Assembly (NCBI RefSeq): GCF_029784165.1
Contig: NC_073695.1
Location: forward strand, 208,525,781-208,589,780
From: Wyeomyia smithii
Taxonomy: Eukaryota > Arthropoda > Insecta > Diptera > Culicidae
Length of the DNA stretch: 64,000 bases
Direction: 5' to 3'
This document shows positions 34,650-44,289 of the stretch, piece by piece. The notes beneath the pieces are model-generated. The model did not search any database and was not told the DNA's origin. It saw only the letters and a program-made list of their open reading frames with translations. Position 1 is the first letter of the stretch; every line of letters begins with the position of its first letter. Both the position numbers and the translations under genes were made by a program.

Positions 34650-34865
34650 ATCTAAAAACCAAATTCGTAAAATATTTCAGAACTCGTTAAAAAGTAATAT
34701 ACACGGTTATGGGTATTTCCAAAATCAGGATGACGTGAAATCGACCCCAGACGTCGTTTTGAAATCCAAGGTGGCAACTCCCGGTTCATGAAAATCAGCC
34801 AAAAATGGCCAAATACCACCCAATATGAGTATTTTCGGAGCCGCAAATTTTTCACTGGACCGCAA
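34650..34865. repeat. Interspersed repeat shared with 44290-44760
   Basis: Both places contain variants of 'cggttcatgaaaatcagcc', 'aaatggccaaataccaccca' and 'atatgagtattttcgg'. No coding region was found. This is probably part of an abundant mosquito repeat. Confidence 0.45.
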
Positions 34866-35971
34866 AAATCACCTAGTGAAAAATCGAAAAAGCGGTTGAA
34901 GTTTGGCCGTTAAAAATCCAATAATTCCCCCAAGGGGGGTTGGCTGCATAATATTTCGGTTTTCGAACATTTTTTTGGTGTTAGATATCTTAAAAATGCA
35001 TGAAATGTCGAGATCTGGTATCATCTGAAAAAATCATGATTTTTTTGATTTTTCGGATTTCTCAAGGTCTAACTTTGTTTTGCGCCACCCCATTTTGAAT
35101 CAAACGGACTTGAAATTTTGCACAGGGTGTGTTTCGGGCTAAATTTTTTGATTACATTTTTCTCATACAAGTGATTGGCACCCTACTGCACACCCGCCAT
35201 GTTTCATTGAATTTTGAAAGGGTGCTGCCAGCCCCTCAGTCGATATCCTGATTTTTAGGAAATTGAAAGCAAGGTTGCAAGGCTTTCCGCAAAATCCGTG
35301 TCATGGAGTAGTGAAAACGCGCCAAATCCGCAAAAACTGTAACAACCCTGCAGCAGTATTGAGTAATACTACCCTTACAAGGAACACAACTAAGGGATGC
35401 CCGCAAGGTGGAGTTCTATCGCCTTTGCTGTGGCCATTGGTTGTAGACCAGCTACTGAGAAACCTAACTGAGCTAGGTTTCGAAGTGGTCGGATTCGCCA
35501 ATGATGTTGTGATTCTTGCGAGGGGAAAATTCGAAAGTACAGTATCGGAGAGAATGCAGTTAGCTCTGAACTATACTTTAGAATGGTGGAGACAACAGGG
35601 GCTGACCATTAACCCCTTTAAAACAACCATTATTCCCTTCACTCGGAAAAGAAGGTACAACTTGAAGAGCCTGAAACTGGGCGAGACTACACTGCAGCTC
35701 TTAGCTAGTATGGGAGTGAATCCTTTCACTGAAACAACTGGCAGAAAGGAACCAAGTATGGTTATATTACGCATTAAGTTGAAAACTGGAGTTGTCGACT
35801 AGCGACATTCGATTTTTCTCTCATACCGTACATTATACCTAACGTCGGAAGTAATGTGCTGTATAGCAAATAAGATGCGCTATACAGCGCACTACTTCCG
35901 ACGTTAAGTATAATGTACGATATGAGAGTAAAATCGAATGTCGCTAGTCGACAACTCCAATTTTCAACTTA

Positions 35972-37500
35972 CTTACTTTTACTTTTGAGGCGACAGACCG
36001 ATTATCGATCCAGTGCCGAATCCAGAATACGTCGCCATGTCCCTCGGTCTTGGGCTGCTATCCTCCAATCGCCCCTAACACCTATTTCGCGTGCATCCTC
36101 GTCGACAGCACACATCCAACGAGTGCGGGGTCTACCTCGAAGTCGACGACCTCTATCGGGATTCCTGCTAAATATAGCCTTCGCTTGACGCTCATCCGGC
36201 ATTCTCGCTACATGCCCAGCCCACTGAAGCTTGCCGTGTTTTATCCGCTTGACTATATCCGCCGATTTGTATGCCTGGTACACTTCATGGTTCATGCGTC
36301 TGCGCCAAACACCATTTTCTAGTTTGCCGCCAAGGATTGAACGCAAAATCCTACGCTCAAAAACACCAAGAGCACGCCGATCAGCCTCTTTCAGCGTCCA
36401 TGATTCATGACCGTAGAGAGCCACCGGAAGAATCAGTGTTTTATAGAGTGCAAGTTTAGTACGGATTTGCAGACTGCGGGACCTTAGCTGGTTACGTAGT
36501 CCGTAAAAGTCCCTGTTTGCGGCTGCTATCCGCCTCTTTATCTCACGGCTAACCTCGTTGTCACATATCACTAATGTTCCCAGGTAAATAAATTCGTCGA
36601 CTACTTCAAATGTTTCCCCATCTAGCACCACCGCAGCACCAACATCCGACGGACTACCACGCACTCTGCCAGCCACCATGTATTTCGTTTTGGCAGAGTT
36701 TATGACGAGCCCTAATCTCGCAGCTTCCCTCCTGAGAGGTCCGAAGGCCTCTTCCACAGCTCTACGGTTGATACCAATGATGTCGATATCATCCGCAAAA
36801 CCGAGAAGCATGTGCGACTTCGTAATGATGGTGCCGCTTCTCTGCACACCAGCCCTCCGTATAGCACCTTCCAATGCGATGTTGAACAATAAGTTCGACA
36901 GCCCGTCACCCTGCTTTAAACCATCTAACGTCACGAACGAGTCCGATATCTCACCGGCTATCCTGACGCTTGATGTAGAACCTTCAAGGGTGGCACGAAT
37001 CAGCCTAATCAGCTTTGTTGGGAAGCCATGTTCAATCATAATCTGCCATAACTCATTTCTCTTGACTGAATCGTACGCTGCCCTGAAGTCTATGAACAGA
37101 TGGTGCGTCTGCAAGTTGTATTCTCGAAATTTATCGAGGATTTGTCGCAAGGTAAACATTTGGTCCGTCGTGGAGCGTCCCCTCCGAAAACCGCATTGGT
37201 ACACGCCAATAAAGGTCTCCTGCAACGGCCTCAGTCTGTGGAACAGGGTGCGGGAGAGAATTTTGTACACGGTATTGAGAAGAGTTATGCCCCGATAATT
37301 GCTACAGTCCAGGCGATGGCCTTTTTTGTAGATCGGGCATATGAGACCCTCCAACCAGTCCGAGGGTAATTCTTCATCAGACCACACTCTTAGCATGATC
37401 CGATGGATGACACGATACAGCTGTTCGCTTCCGACTTTGAAGAGTTCGGCAGGAATGCCGTCCTTCCCGGCTGCCTTGCAGTTTCTCAGCCCTTTCACTG
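35972..37500 (-). mobile_element. RTE-like LINE, 5'-truncated, with a 17 bp target duplication
   Basis: It is flanked by the perfect repeat CTCCAATTTTCAACTTA (35955-35971 and 37501-37517). The 3' end, at the left, has a short AAGTAAAAGTAAGT-type tail instead of long poly(A), as RTE elements often do. The 5' part with the endonuclease is missing. Confidence 0.75.
36002..37500 (-). pseudogene. RTE-like reverse transcriptase (N-terminally truncated, otherwise open)
   Basis: About 500 codons are open without a stop. RT motifs are in order: AAGKDGIPAELFK, NYRGITLLNT, FRRGRSTTDQMF, FIDFRAAYDSVKR, LKQGDGLSNLLFN and GFADDID with both catalytic Asp. The C-terminal segment LQWAGHVARMPDER followed by an Arg/Gly-rich GRRLRGRPRTRW is typical of RTE-type LINEs in insects. 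The endonuclease is missing because the copy is 5'-truncated, so it cannot mobilise itself. RTE is preferred to other clades on the C-terminus and tail, with moderate certainty. Confidence 0.7.
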
Positions 37501-38384
37501 CTCCAATTTTCAACTTAATGCATAATACTGGGTTCCTGGCTACTGCGGAGTGGAAGGCAATGAAAAAGCCGATACGTTAGCCAGACAAGGGCATGCACCG
37601 ATTTCATTGGCCCAGAACCGTTCTTTGGGGTGTCATCAAGCGCCTTGAAAGCAGAATTGAAAACCTGGGAACATATGACAATACAAGAGAACTGGATATG
37701 CTCAGTAGGGCTACGCCAGTCTAAACGCTTTATAAAACCAAGCGTGAAGAAAAGCCAGGAATTGCTTAGTTTAAATAAAAAGGGACTAAGGACAATTACT
37801 GGACTGTTTACAGGACACTGTCCAAGTAAGCATCACCTGAAACAAATTGGTCAGTCAGATGACGAATTTGCGTTTCTGCGGGTTCGAATGTGAAACCGCA
37901 GAACATTTGCTCTGCCACTGCAGTGCACTAATACAGCGCAGAATAAGAGCCTTTGGAAAAGGAACTTTGGAGCCTTTTGAGGTCTGGTCTGCGAATCTTA
38001 ATGAGGTAATACATTTCATACGAAATTCAGTGCCTAATTGGGAGAAAGGGTGCGATATGACAACGACGATCACTTCCATCAACAGTGATATGTCTGCCAC
38101 GAGTACCTAGACTAAAGAAGAGGTATACCACAAAAGATCAAAATAATGGTCGCAGTGGTCCAAATCTTACAAAAAAAAATAGCTAATGCGTCACTTGTGA
38201 AAACATATCATCATGTTTGTTATGGTGATAAAAACATAAGATAACGTTTTCATAGATAACGCATTAACTATTCTCGAGTCTCGTGGCACTGAAAATTTGT
38301 AGTCGACCACGTGGTGTCCACGTGGTGGTTTTTACCCACTACCACCTTAATCATCCCAAAGAGATTTTTTTACTTCAGCTCTGA

Positions 38385-39055
38385 TGCGCGGATGACGCAC
38401 AACTATTGCAACGCATGGCGATTTTAGTTCGCAATTACTTAGTCATGTGTTAATAATAATCAAGCATAAAAAGTAGAACCAATTTCTCTTAGTTTGAAGC
38501 AGAAAAACAAAATATCAGGTTTCCATTTAAAAGAAGTCATCCTGATTGATTTAATTTTCTTATTTGAAGTTCAGAATGGACTCTACCTATGTTAAGACCA
38601 TTTGCGTCATAGTCTTTGCTTAACAGTAGAAGGAACTCATGCGCCGTGGTTCGGCATAATCTGTGCTTCTTTTGTGATTATTTCACTGGATCACGTATAA
38701 AAAAACGGAAAGCGAGAAAAATTACTATTTCGTTATTTACGCTTTGGTAGAGGCTCGACACGAGCGCTTAATTTTTATTATGGGCTAGAGGCCTGGCCTG
38801 GCCATGCAATCATACATTGGTTCTCCTGATCGAAAACTATCGCGTATCTTTCCGATATACGTATAAGAGTGCGAAACCTTATGTGAGTAAAGCATACAAG
38901 GTACTGCGGATATACTGGGTGTTATTATGAGCCTGAACAAAAAACAATTATTGGTGTAGAGAAGAACTGAGACTAACGCCTAAGACAAGTTTTTAGTCTG
39001 GAATGGGAGAGTGCCAACACACAAAAAATCGCTGATCGTATGCTGGACAGGATTC
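38385..39055. repeat. Direct repeat upstream of DES1 paralog 1, distal copy
   Basis: It aligns with 39600-40255 over about 650 bp with many substitutions and small indels. Shared blocks include GCATGGCGATTTTAG-type sequence, 'gatcacgtataaaaa', 'gaggcctggcc', 'ggtactgcg' and 'ttggtgtagagaagaactga'. No ORF is conserved between the copies, so they may be a duplicated regulatory region or an old repeat. Confidence 0.6.
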
Positions 39056-39599
39056 CTTTGTTGGTAGCACACGAACAAACAAAAAAGTTGCATCTGTCAC
39101 ACACGAAATTAACACTTTTTAAATCTTATATCTTCACATTTGGTATTTGGTAGGATAAGCATCCCTCAGTGCATTGTGCATTGAGATGAAATACTCGAAA
39201 TGTGTGAGGTAAAATAAAAACATAAGTTGCTTGTTTGTTTAGCAGCTTGCATTTGCACCCAGTTGCAATTAGCAATTAATAATACTAAAGTTTTAAAAGC
39301 TGTATGATAAAATCTTTATAAGCGATTTTAAAGAGTTACGATACACTGTAGGCAGGGCCGGATTCAGATGCTGTGGGCTCGTGGCAGCTAATTTTCACCG
39401 GACCCTCTGCTTAAAAAAATAGAAACAAGAAATTTCGATATGACTTTACCCTTCGTTAAAGGTGATGAGCAATAAAAAGGTCTCCACTATGTTCATGCTG
39501 GCCAAGGCCCTCGTGTCGGAAGGCCCGGGGTATTTGACCCCCTTTAAATGCGGGCCTGACTGTAGGTCTGACATTCAACTTAAAATAGTTTTTCCCTTC

Positions 39600-40255
39600 A
39601 ACCCCACGCGGATGACGCAAACCCATTCCGACGCATGGCAATTTTAGTTTGCAATTACTTAGTTGTGTGCTAATAAAAATCAAACGCAAAAAGCAGAACC
39701 AATTTGCTTCGGTTTCAAGCAGCAAAACCTAATATCAGGTTTACATTTGAGAGGAAAAACCATCATGATTAATTTTATTTTCATGCCCGAGGTCTTAGAA
39801 CGGACTTTACCTAAGTTAAATTCATTTGCGTCATCGCCCACGCCTGAAAAATAGGTGTAACTCGGGAACGGTGATTTTTGATAATCTGCGCTTCTTGTGT
39901 GATTATTTCATTGGATCATGTATAAAAAACAGAAAAAATACCTTTTCCTGCGCTTTGTTAGCAACTCGAAGCTAGTCGTTCATCTTTATAAGGGCTGAGA
40001 GGCCTGGCCATGCAATCATACGTTGACAGTTCTGATTTTAAGCAAACTTTTGCATATTTTTTCGATCAATGATAATCCGAAACTTAATGCCAGGAAACCA
40101 TACGAGGTACTGCGAATCACTGCATATGATGATGAGCCTGCACAACAAACCACCTATTGGTGTAGAGAAGAACTGAGACTCACGCATAAAACAAGTTTTT
40201 AGCCTGGAATGGACGGGACGGGACGGGCATTGTAAATATGTTGGACAGAATTTTT
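39600..40255. repeat. Direct repeat upstream of DES1 paralog 1, proximal copy
   Basis: This is the partner of 38385-39055 and ends about 335 bp before the desaturase ATG. Like the distal copy it contains a TATA-like 'ggatcatgtataaaaaa' and 'agaggcctggccatgcaatcatac'. Confidence 0.6.
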
Positions 40256-40504
40256 ATGCTTGGAAGCAGGGGGCAGAAATTGGCCTCCCTCTGAACAGCA
40301 AAGGAATGTGAATTTTTCTACATTTCATTCCTAATATTAAGGGCTGCACCTTTTATTCGCACAAAAAAATTAAGCTGATAGCATGACCACCGTTTAAATG
40401 ATCGTTTAGCACAACCAGTAATGGAGTAAAACTGCGCAGTCATTTTTGTTTTTCGACGTGACCTTCGAAGGATTTTGATGACGGTCACTTCATCGCTGAA
40501 ACAC

Positions 40505-40511
40505 TATATAA
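40505..40511 (+). promoter_or_regulatory. TATA box of DES1 paralog 1
   Basis: TATATAA lies 79-85 bp upstream of the ATG at 40590, placing a start site near 40535 and giving a short leader. This is inferred from sequence and position only. Confidence 0.5.
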
Positions 40512-40589
40512 TGGACTCCAAATCCATTGTCTTATCCAGTCGACCTTTAGCAAGTGACGTGTTAATACGCAACTGCAATCCAGATCAAA

Positions 40590-41570
40590 ATGGGCCAACG
40601 CGTGACGCGAACCGATTTCGAATGGGTCCAAAACAAACAGTCACACGTGATTCGGCGGAACGCCATGTTGAAGAAATATCCGCAAATTAAGAAACTGTTT
40701 GGTGTTGATCCCAGGCTCAAGTATGTGGTTACCGCGTTAGTGTTCGCGCAGTTTTTCATGCTATACGTGATGCAAAACCAGTCGTGGAAAATGATTTTCC
40801 TCGTGGCGTACTTCGTCGGTGCAGTGATCAACCATTCTCTTATGGTAGCTAGTCATGAAATCGTTCACAACTTGGCATTTGGCCATGCACGACCACTGGC
40901 CAATCGTTACTTTGGGATGTGGTGCAACATACCAATTGGTTTGCCGTTCTCAATAACGTACAAAAAGTATCATACGTTGCACCACATGTACTTATCACAG
41001 GAGGTTCTGGATCACGACATTCCCACAATAGCGGAAGCGAAAATGTTTACAACAACACTTGGAAAGCTTATTTACCTGATTGTGCAACCTACATTTTTTG
41101 TATTTCGGCCGTTCTTCGTAAATCCTATGCCCATCCAGAAATTGGAAATCGTCAACGCCGTAGTGCAGTTCGTTTTCGACATATTGGTGGTTGCCGTTTT
41201 CGGCTGGAAAATGCTGTCCTTCCTGTTGATTTCCTCGTTTTTCGCGTTAAGTCTTCACCCGATTGCCGGACATTTGATTTCCGATCATTACATGTTCAAA
41301 AAGGGCTTTGAGACATACTCGTATTACGGTCCGTTGAATTGGATCCACTTCAATGTTGGTTATCACAATGAACATCATGATTTTCCATCAATTCCCGGAA
41401 GCAGGTTGCCGGAAGTAAAGAAGATCGCACCAGAGTTTTACGAGACAATACCGTATCATACATCCTACCTCCGTGTGCTGTATGACTTTGTTACAGATCC
41501 TGCTGTCGGCCTGTATGCAAGAGTAAAGCGAAAGCCTCTGGAAAAGGAAACGGTTTCTTCACAAGATTGA
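40590..41570 (+). CDS. Sphingolipid delta-4 desaturase, paralog 1 (DES1/ifc family, diverged)
   Basis: The 326-residue membrane enzyme should introduce the C4-C5 double bond of dihydroceramide in the ER. It is full length for the family and single-exon. The N-terminus MGQRVTRTDFEW has a Gly2 myristoylation-type signal, and hydrophobic segments lie at about 45-80 and 160-225. The histidine boxes are HEIVH (H89, H93), HTLHH (H128, H131, H132) and HNEHH (H259, H262, H263), with the extra HPIAGH/DHYMF region. All metal-binding His are kept. However, box 2 and what follows (HTLHHMYLSQEVLDHDIPT) depart from the usual HxEHHRY...DxDxPT that paralog 2 retains. A TATA box at 40505 fits the ATG at 40590. 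Activity or chain preference may have changed. Confidence 0.9.
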   Translation: MGQRVTRTDFEWVQNKQSHVIRRNAMLKKYPQIKKLFGVDPRLKYVVTALVFAQFFMLYVMQNQSWKMIFLVAYFVGAVINHSLMVASHEIVHNLAFGHARPLANRYFGMWCNIPIGLPFSITYKKYHTLHHMYLSQEVLDHDIPTIAEAKMFTTTLGKLIYLIVQPTFFVFRPFFVNPMPIQKLEIVNAVVQFVFDILVVAVFGWKMLSFLLISSFFALSLHPIAGHLISDHYMFKKGFETYSYYGPLNWIHFNVGYHNEHHDFPSIPGSRLPEVKKIAPEFYETIPYHTSYLRVLYDFVTDPAVGLYARVKRKPLEKETVSSQD

Positions 41571-42231
41571 ACTGAATGGAGAATCTAAAATAAGATGTGA
41601 TAGAATAGGCAGGAAATTATTATTTTCTTTTTTGATACCTGCATGCTTGGGAACAAACATAAGAATGAATTCTAGAGTTGTGTTTTTAAAGTGGATTTGA
41701 AAGGTATCAGAATAGAAAGTTTTCTGAAATAGGTGATTTTTGAATAATGTTCTAAATAAATAGGAAATTTACCTTGATGAAAGCTAAGAAAGAGAAAAGT
41801 AATGGTACATTGCTATTTTAGTATTTATTATTGCAATATGTTATTAAAATATTTAACAGATAAAAAAATAAAAATTTCATTTGTTGTTATTATTATTCGA
41901 ATTGTAATCCAAATCAGAAGTTTTAGAGGAATGCGAAAAAACGTACCTAAATTTCAAAAATTTCATTGCGTTTGAAGCTGATCGTTTTCACTTTGGCTTA
42001 CTTGTTTCACGCATGTACATTAGAGTGGCAATAGGATGTAAGGAAAACCTAAATTAATCCACCTAGCGGTGAGACCCAGCCTTTCTCCTTCGAACTTATA
42101 ATTTGTTAAAATAGATTTACTCCAACACTTAAAAAATACACCTTGATTATTTCTGCTGGATTTGTTGTTCATTCTAAACAACAAATTTTTTGTAGCCAAC
42201 AGCACAACTATACCAAACATTTAAAATTTAA
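41571..42231. other. 3' flank of DES1 paralog 1, no gene
   Basis: This is AT-rich, with AATAAA-type signals near 41755 and 41868 that could end the transcript. Nothing else was recognised. Confidence 0.5.
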
Positions 42232-42622
42232 CATATCATCGGCTTCGTGCAACACTGGCACAACTCAAAATTTTGCATCTTTGAGTTTTTGATAGCAAAC
42301 GATGCCAAATACTGTTTCGTTTCATCACACGAAATCCGATTTCGAAAATCACAAAAATTCCAGAGTTATGAGTAGAAGTGCCTTTGCTGAACAAATCGAA
42401 ATTTCTCCATAAAGTTAGTAAAAATAAGGTTTTAACTTGGACAAAGTGAGCACGTAATATGTGCATAATAGACCCAAAGGAGTTTAATAAGGATTGGTAA
42501 TCTTAAACTTCAAAGTTTTCTTGAAAATCGAAAAATTAATTTTTGAGGCAAATTTTCAAACGCGTTTTTCTCGAAACTATGTTTTTTGAGTTGTGCCAGA
42601 GTTGCACTTAACCGACGATATG
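42232..42622. mobile_element. MITE of about 390 bp
   Basis: The left end CATATCATCGGCTTCGTGCA and the inverse of the right end (CATATCGTCGGTTAAGTGCA) match over about 36 bp, continuing through CTGGCACAACTCAAAA. No coding capacity. Confidence 0.65.
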
Positions 42623-42642
42623 GATACAAATTAACACATATA

Positions 42643-44075
42643 CACTACCCGTCATAAGTTTGGAATCGCTTTTCTGAGTATTGCAACACCCAGTTTGAAT
42701 ATTGCAACACCCTGAAAAGTTTAGCATCACTTGATATGGGCAGATAAATGTAACTTTAACTCTTGATTCTGAAAACCTAGAGAGTTGTAGTCTTCAGCAA
42801 AGTTGCTCAGCAGGTCAAGGGCTTGTGATTGGAGATTGGAGTTCGGAATTCAGCCACAACGCAGCGCTAGTGTATGAAGTTTTGAACGCAATTTAGCTCA
42901 ATAATCCCACCATCTGAAGAGTTGCGATTTTCAGCAAAGTTACTCAAGAAGTCAAGGGCTTATAATTAGCGGACAGTATAGTGAGGAATTCAGCCGCCAA
43001 GTAGCGCTAGTGTGTATGCAGTTTTGAGCGTTTCGAACTTAGTTCAGCTCAATAATCACATCGTTTACACTGATAGTTTACACATGACGAAGTGAAACCA
43101 ATTTGAATGTTAACAATTTGATCACCACACACAATACGTAAGCTTGTGTGTGTTTATTCTAAAGAAGTGCTTTCATTTGAGGAGGTTACAACATATAGCA
43201 TGCGACTGTGTTGGTATGTTGACAGTTTGATCAGCAGCATACACAACCCGTTTTACAATGGGGAAAATTGACGATATCGCGACTAAATTGATTACCTCGG
43301 CTACAAAGAGTTGCAATAGACTTGCCTCTGATCCGATATTGAAGGATTTGACTACCACAGGGGGCATTCCGTATTACTTTCCGCTGCAATCTGGAGACCG
43401 AACACGCAACGCCGTCGCCTTACATGCAAGTCGAGTGGTTCTGACTTCAGTACATGGTGCGTTCGAGAAAGCGCATATAAGCCCCATCCAACGAGTAGAC
43501 ACCCGAAATGTATACACGAAGTCAAAAACACTTGTCCTGGTGGTTGCCGAAGTTGTCAAGGTCGTCGAAGTCGTATTTTAATTAGAACATTGGATGATTT
43601 TGATTTGTGTTGACACTGAATTGTAATGGAAATAGCCTCAATGGAATAGTTCGGAACACATATGCGACGTTATACTGTGTTTTGACGTGCTTGACCACAA
43701 CTGGTGGCACTAGCCGACGACCGCAAATTTCTGGGTAGTAATATTCGCGCGATAAGTTGAAGTTTCAACATCCTGAACAAGTTTGAGCACCGTAACTTTC
43801 TAGCAGGTTGGAATCGTGAGATTAGTTAGGTTCAAATTACGACAAATTGTGTGCCCACTAGCGCCACCTAGCGGTAAATTTTCACACTGAATTGGCCACC
43901 ATACAGCCTTTGACCTTCTGAACAAGTTTGCTGAAAACCGCAACTTTCTAGGTTGTCAAAAACACGAGATATCCGCCTATTCCAGGTGATGCTAAACTTT
44001 TCGGGAGGTGTTGCAATATTCAAACTGGGTGTTGTAATACTCAGTAAAGCGATTCCAAACTTATGACGGGTAGTG
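42643..44075. mobile_element. Tc1/mariner-type non-autonomous element (1.43 kb)
   Basis: TA flanks the element on both sides (42641-42642, 44076-44077). The termini start CACTACCCGTCATAAGTTTG and pair over about 85 bp, including 'ggaatcgctttnctgagta' and 'ttgcaacaccc'. A 107-codon open frame at 43258-43581 lies inside but has no recognised domain or transposase motif. Confidence 0.75.
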
Positions 44076-44289
44076 TACATGCAAATAACATTAAATTCTT
44101 TTTCTTTTTATGATGCGGTTTTGTTTTCGATTGTGGTATAATCGATTTGTACTCATATACTGCCTATAAATATTCAGATTCTTTAAGCCAACGTTAGTCA
44201 GTAGATTTCAAATAATGTATAAATAAATGTTGTTCCTTATACATTAATTTGAATGATCTTATCAGTGAAATTAAAATTCTTCAACGCAG

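Larger units (their letters stand above)
32302..35350. mobile_element. hAT-like non-autonomous element in the LOA-like LINE
   Basis: The terminal repeats are CAGGGTTGTTACAG (32302-32315) and its exact inverse (35337-35350), flanked by CAGCAG on both sides (32296-32301, 35351-35356). Subterminal sequence is rich in atccgc/gcgccaaatccgc. The LINE reading continues across it. The CAGGG termini suggest the hAT superfamily, although only 6 bp of duplication match rather than the usual 8. It has no transposase, and other repeats are nested inside. Confidence 0.7.
35765..37527. mobile_element. Foldback element split by an RTE-like LINE
   Basis: Left arm 35765-35868 (TATTACGCATTAAGTTG ... GTGCTGTATAGC) pairs with a right arm that starts near 35878, runs to 35971 and resumes at 37518-37527 after the LINE. 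Joined, the arms are about 100 bp each around a centre near 35872. The foldback itself lies within the LOA-like LINE. Confidence 0.7.
31290..38110 (+). mobile_element. LOA-like LINE, decayed and split by nested insertions
   Basis: LINE coding remnants lie at 31356-32301, 35351-35764 and 37528-38110. They cover the linker after the endonuclease (TPAASRVHKALAKDHTNGLG), RT (FRPISLTS, FLDIEEA), RT palm and thumb (GCPQGGVLSPLLW), the end of RNase H (CGVEGNEKADTLA) and a C-terminal Cys/His region. Stops and frameshifts are present, and the RT catalytic box reads FAND where FADD is expected. A region between RT and RNase H is deleted. The RNase H and C-terminal style resemble LOA-clade elements such as Lian. 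Confidence 0.65.

Noticed and set aside
36678..37298. 206-codon ORF on the + strand
   Set aside because: It lies opposite the RTE-like reverse transcriptase on the - strand, which has all RT motifs. The + frame is a shadow.
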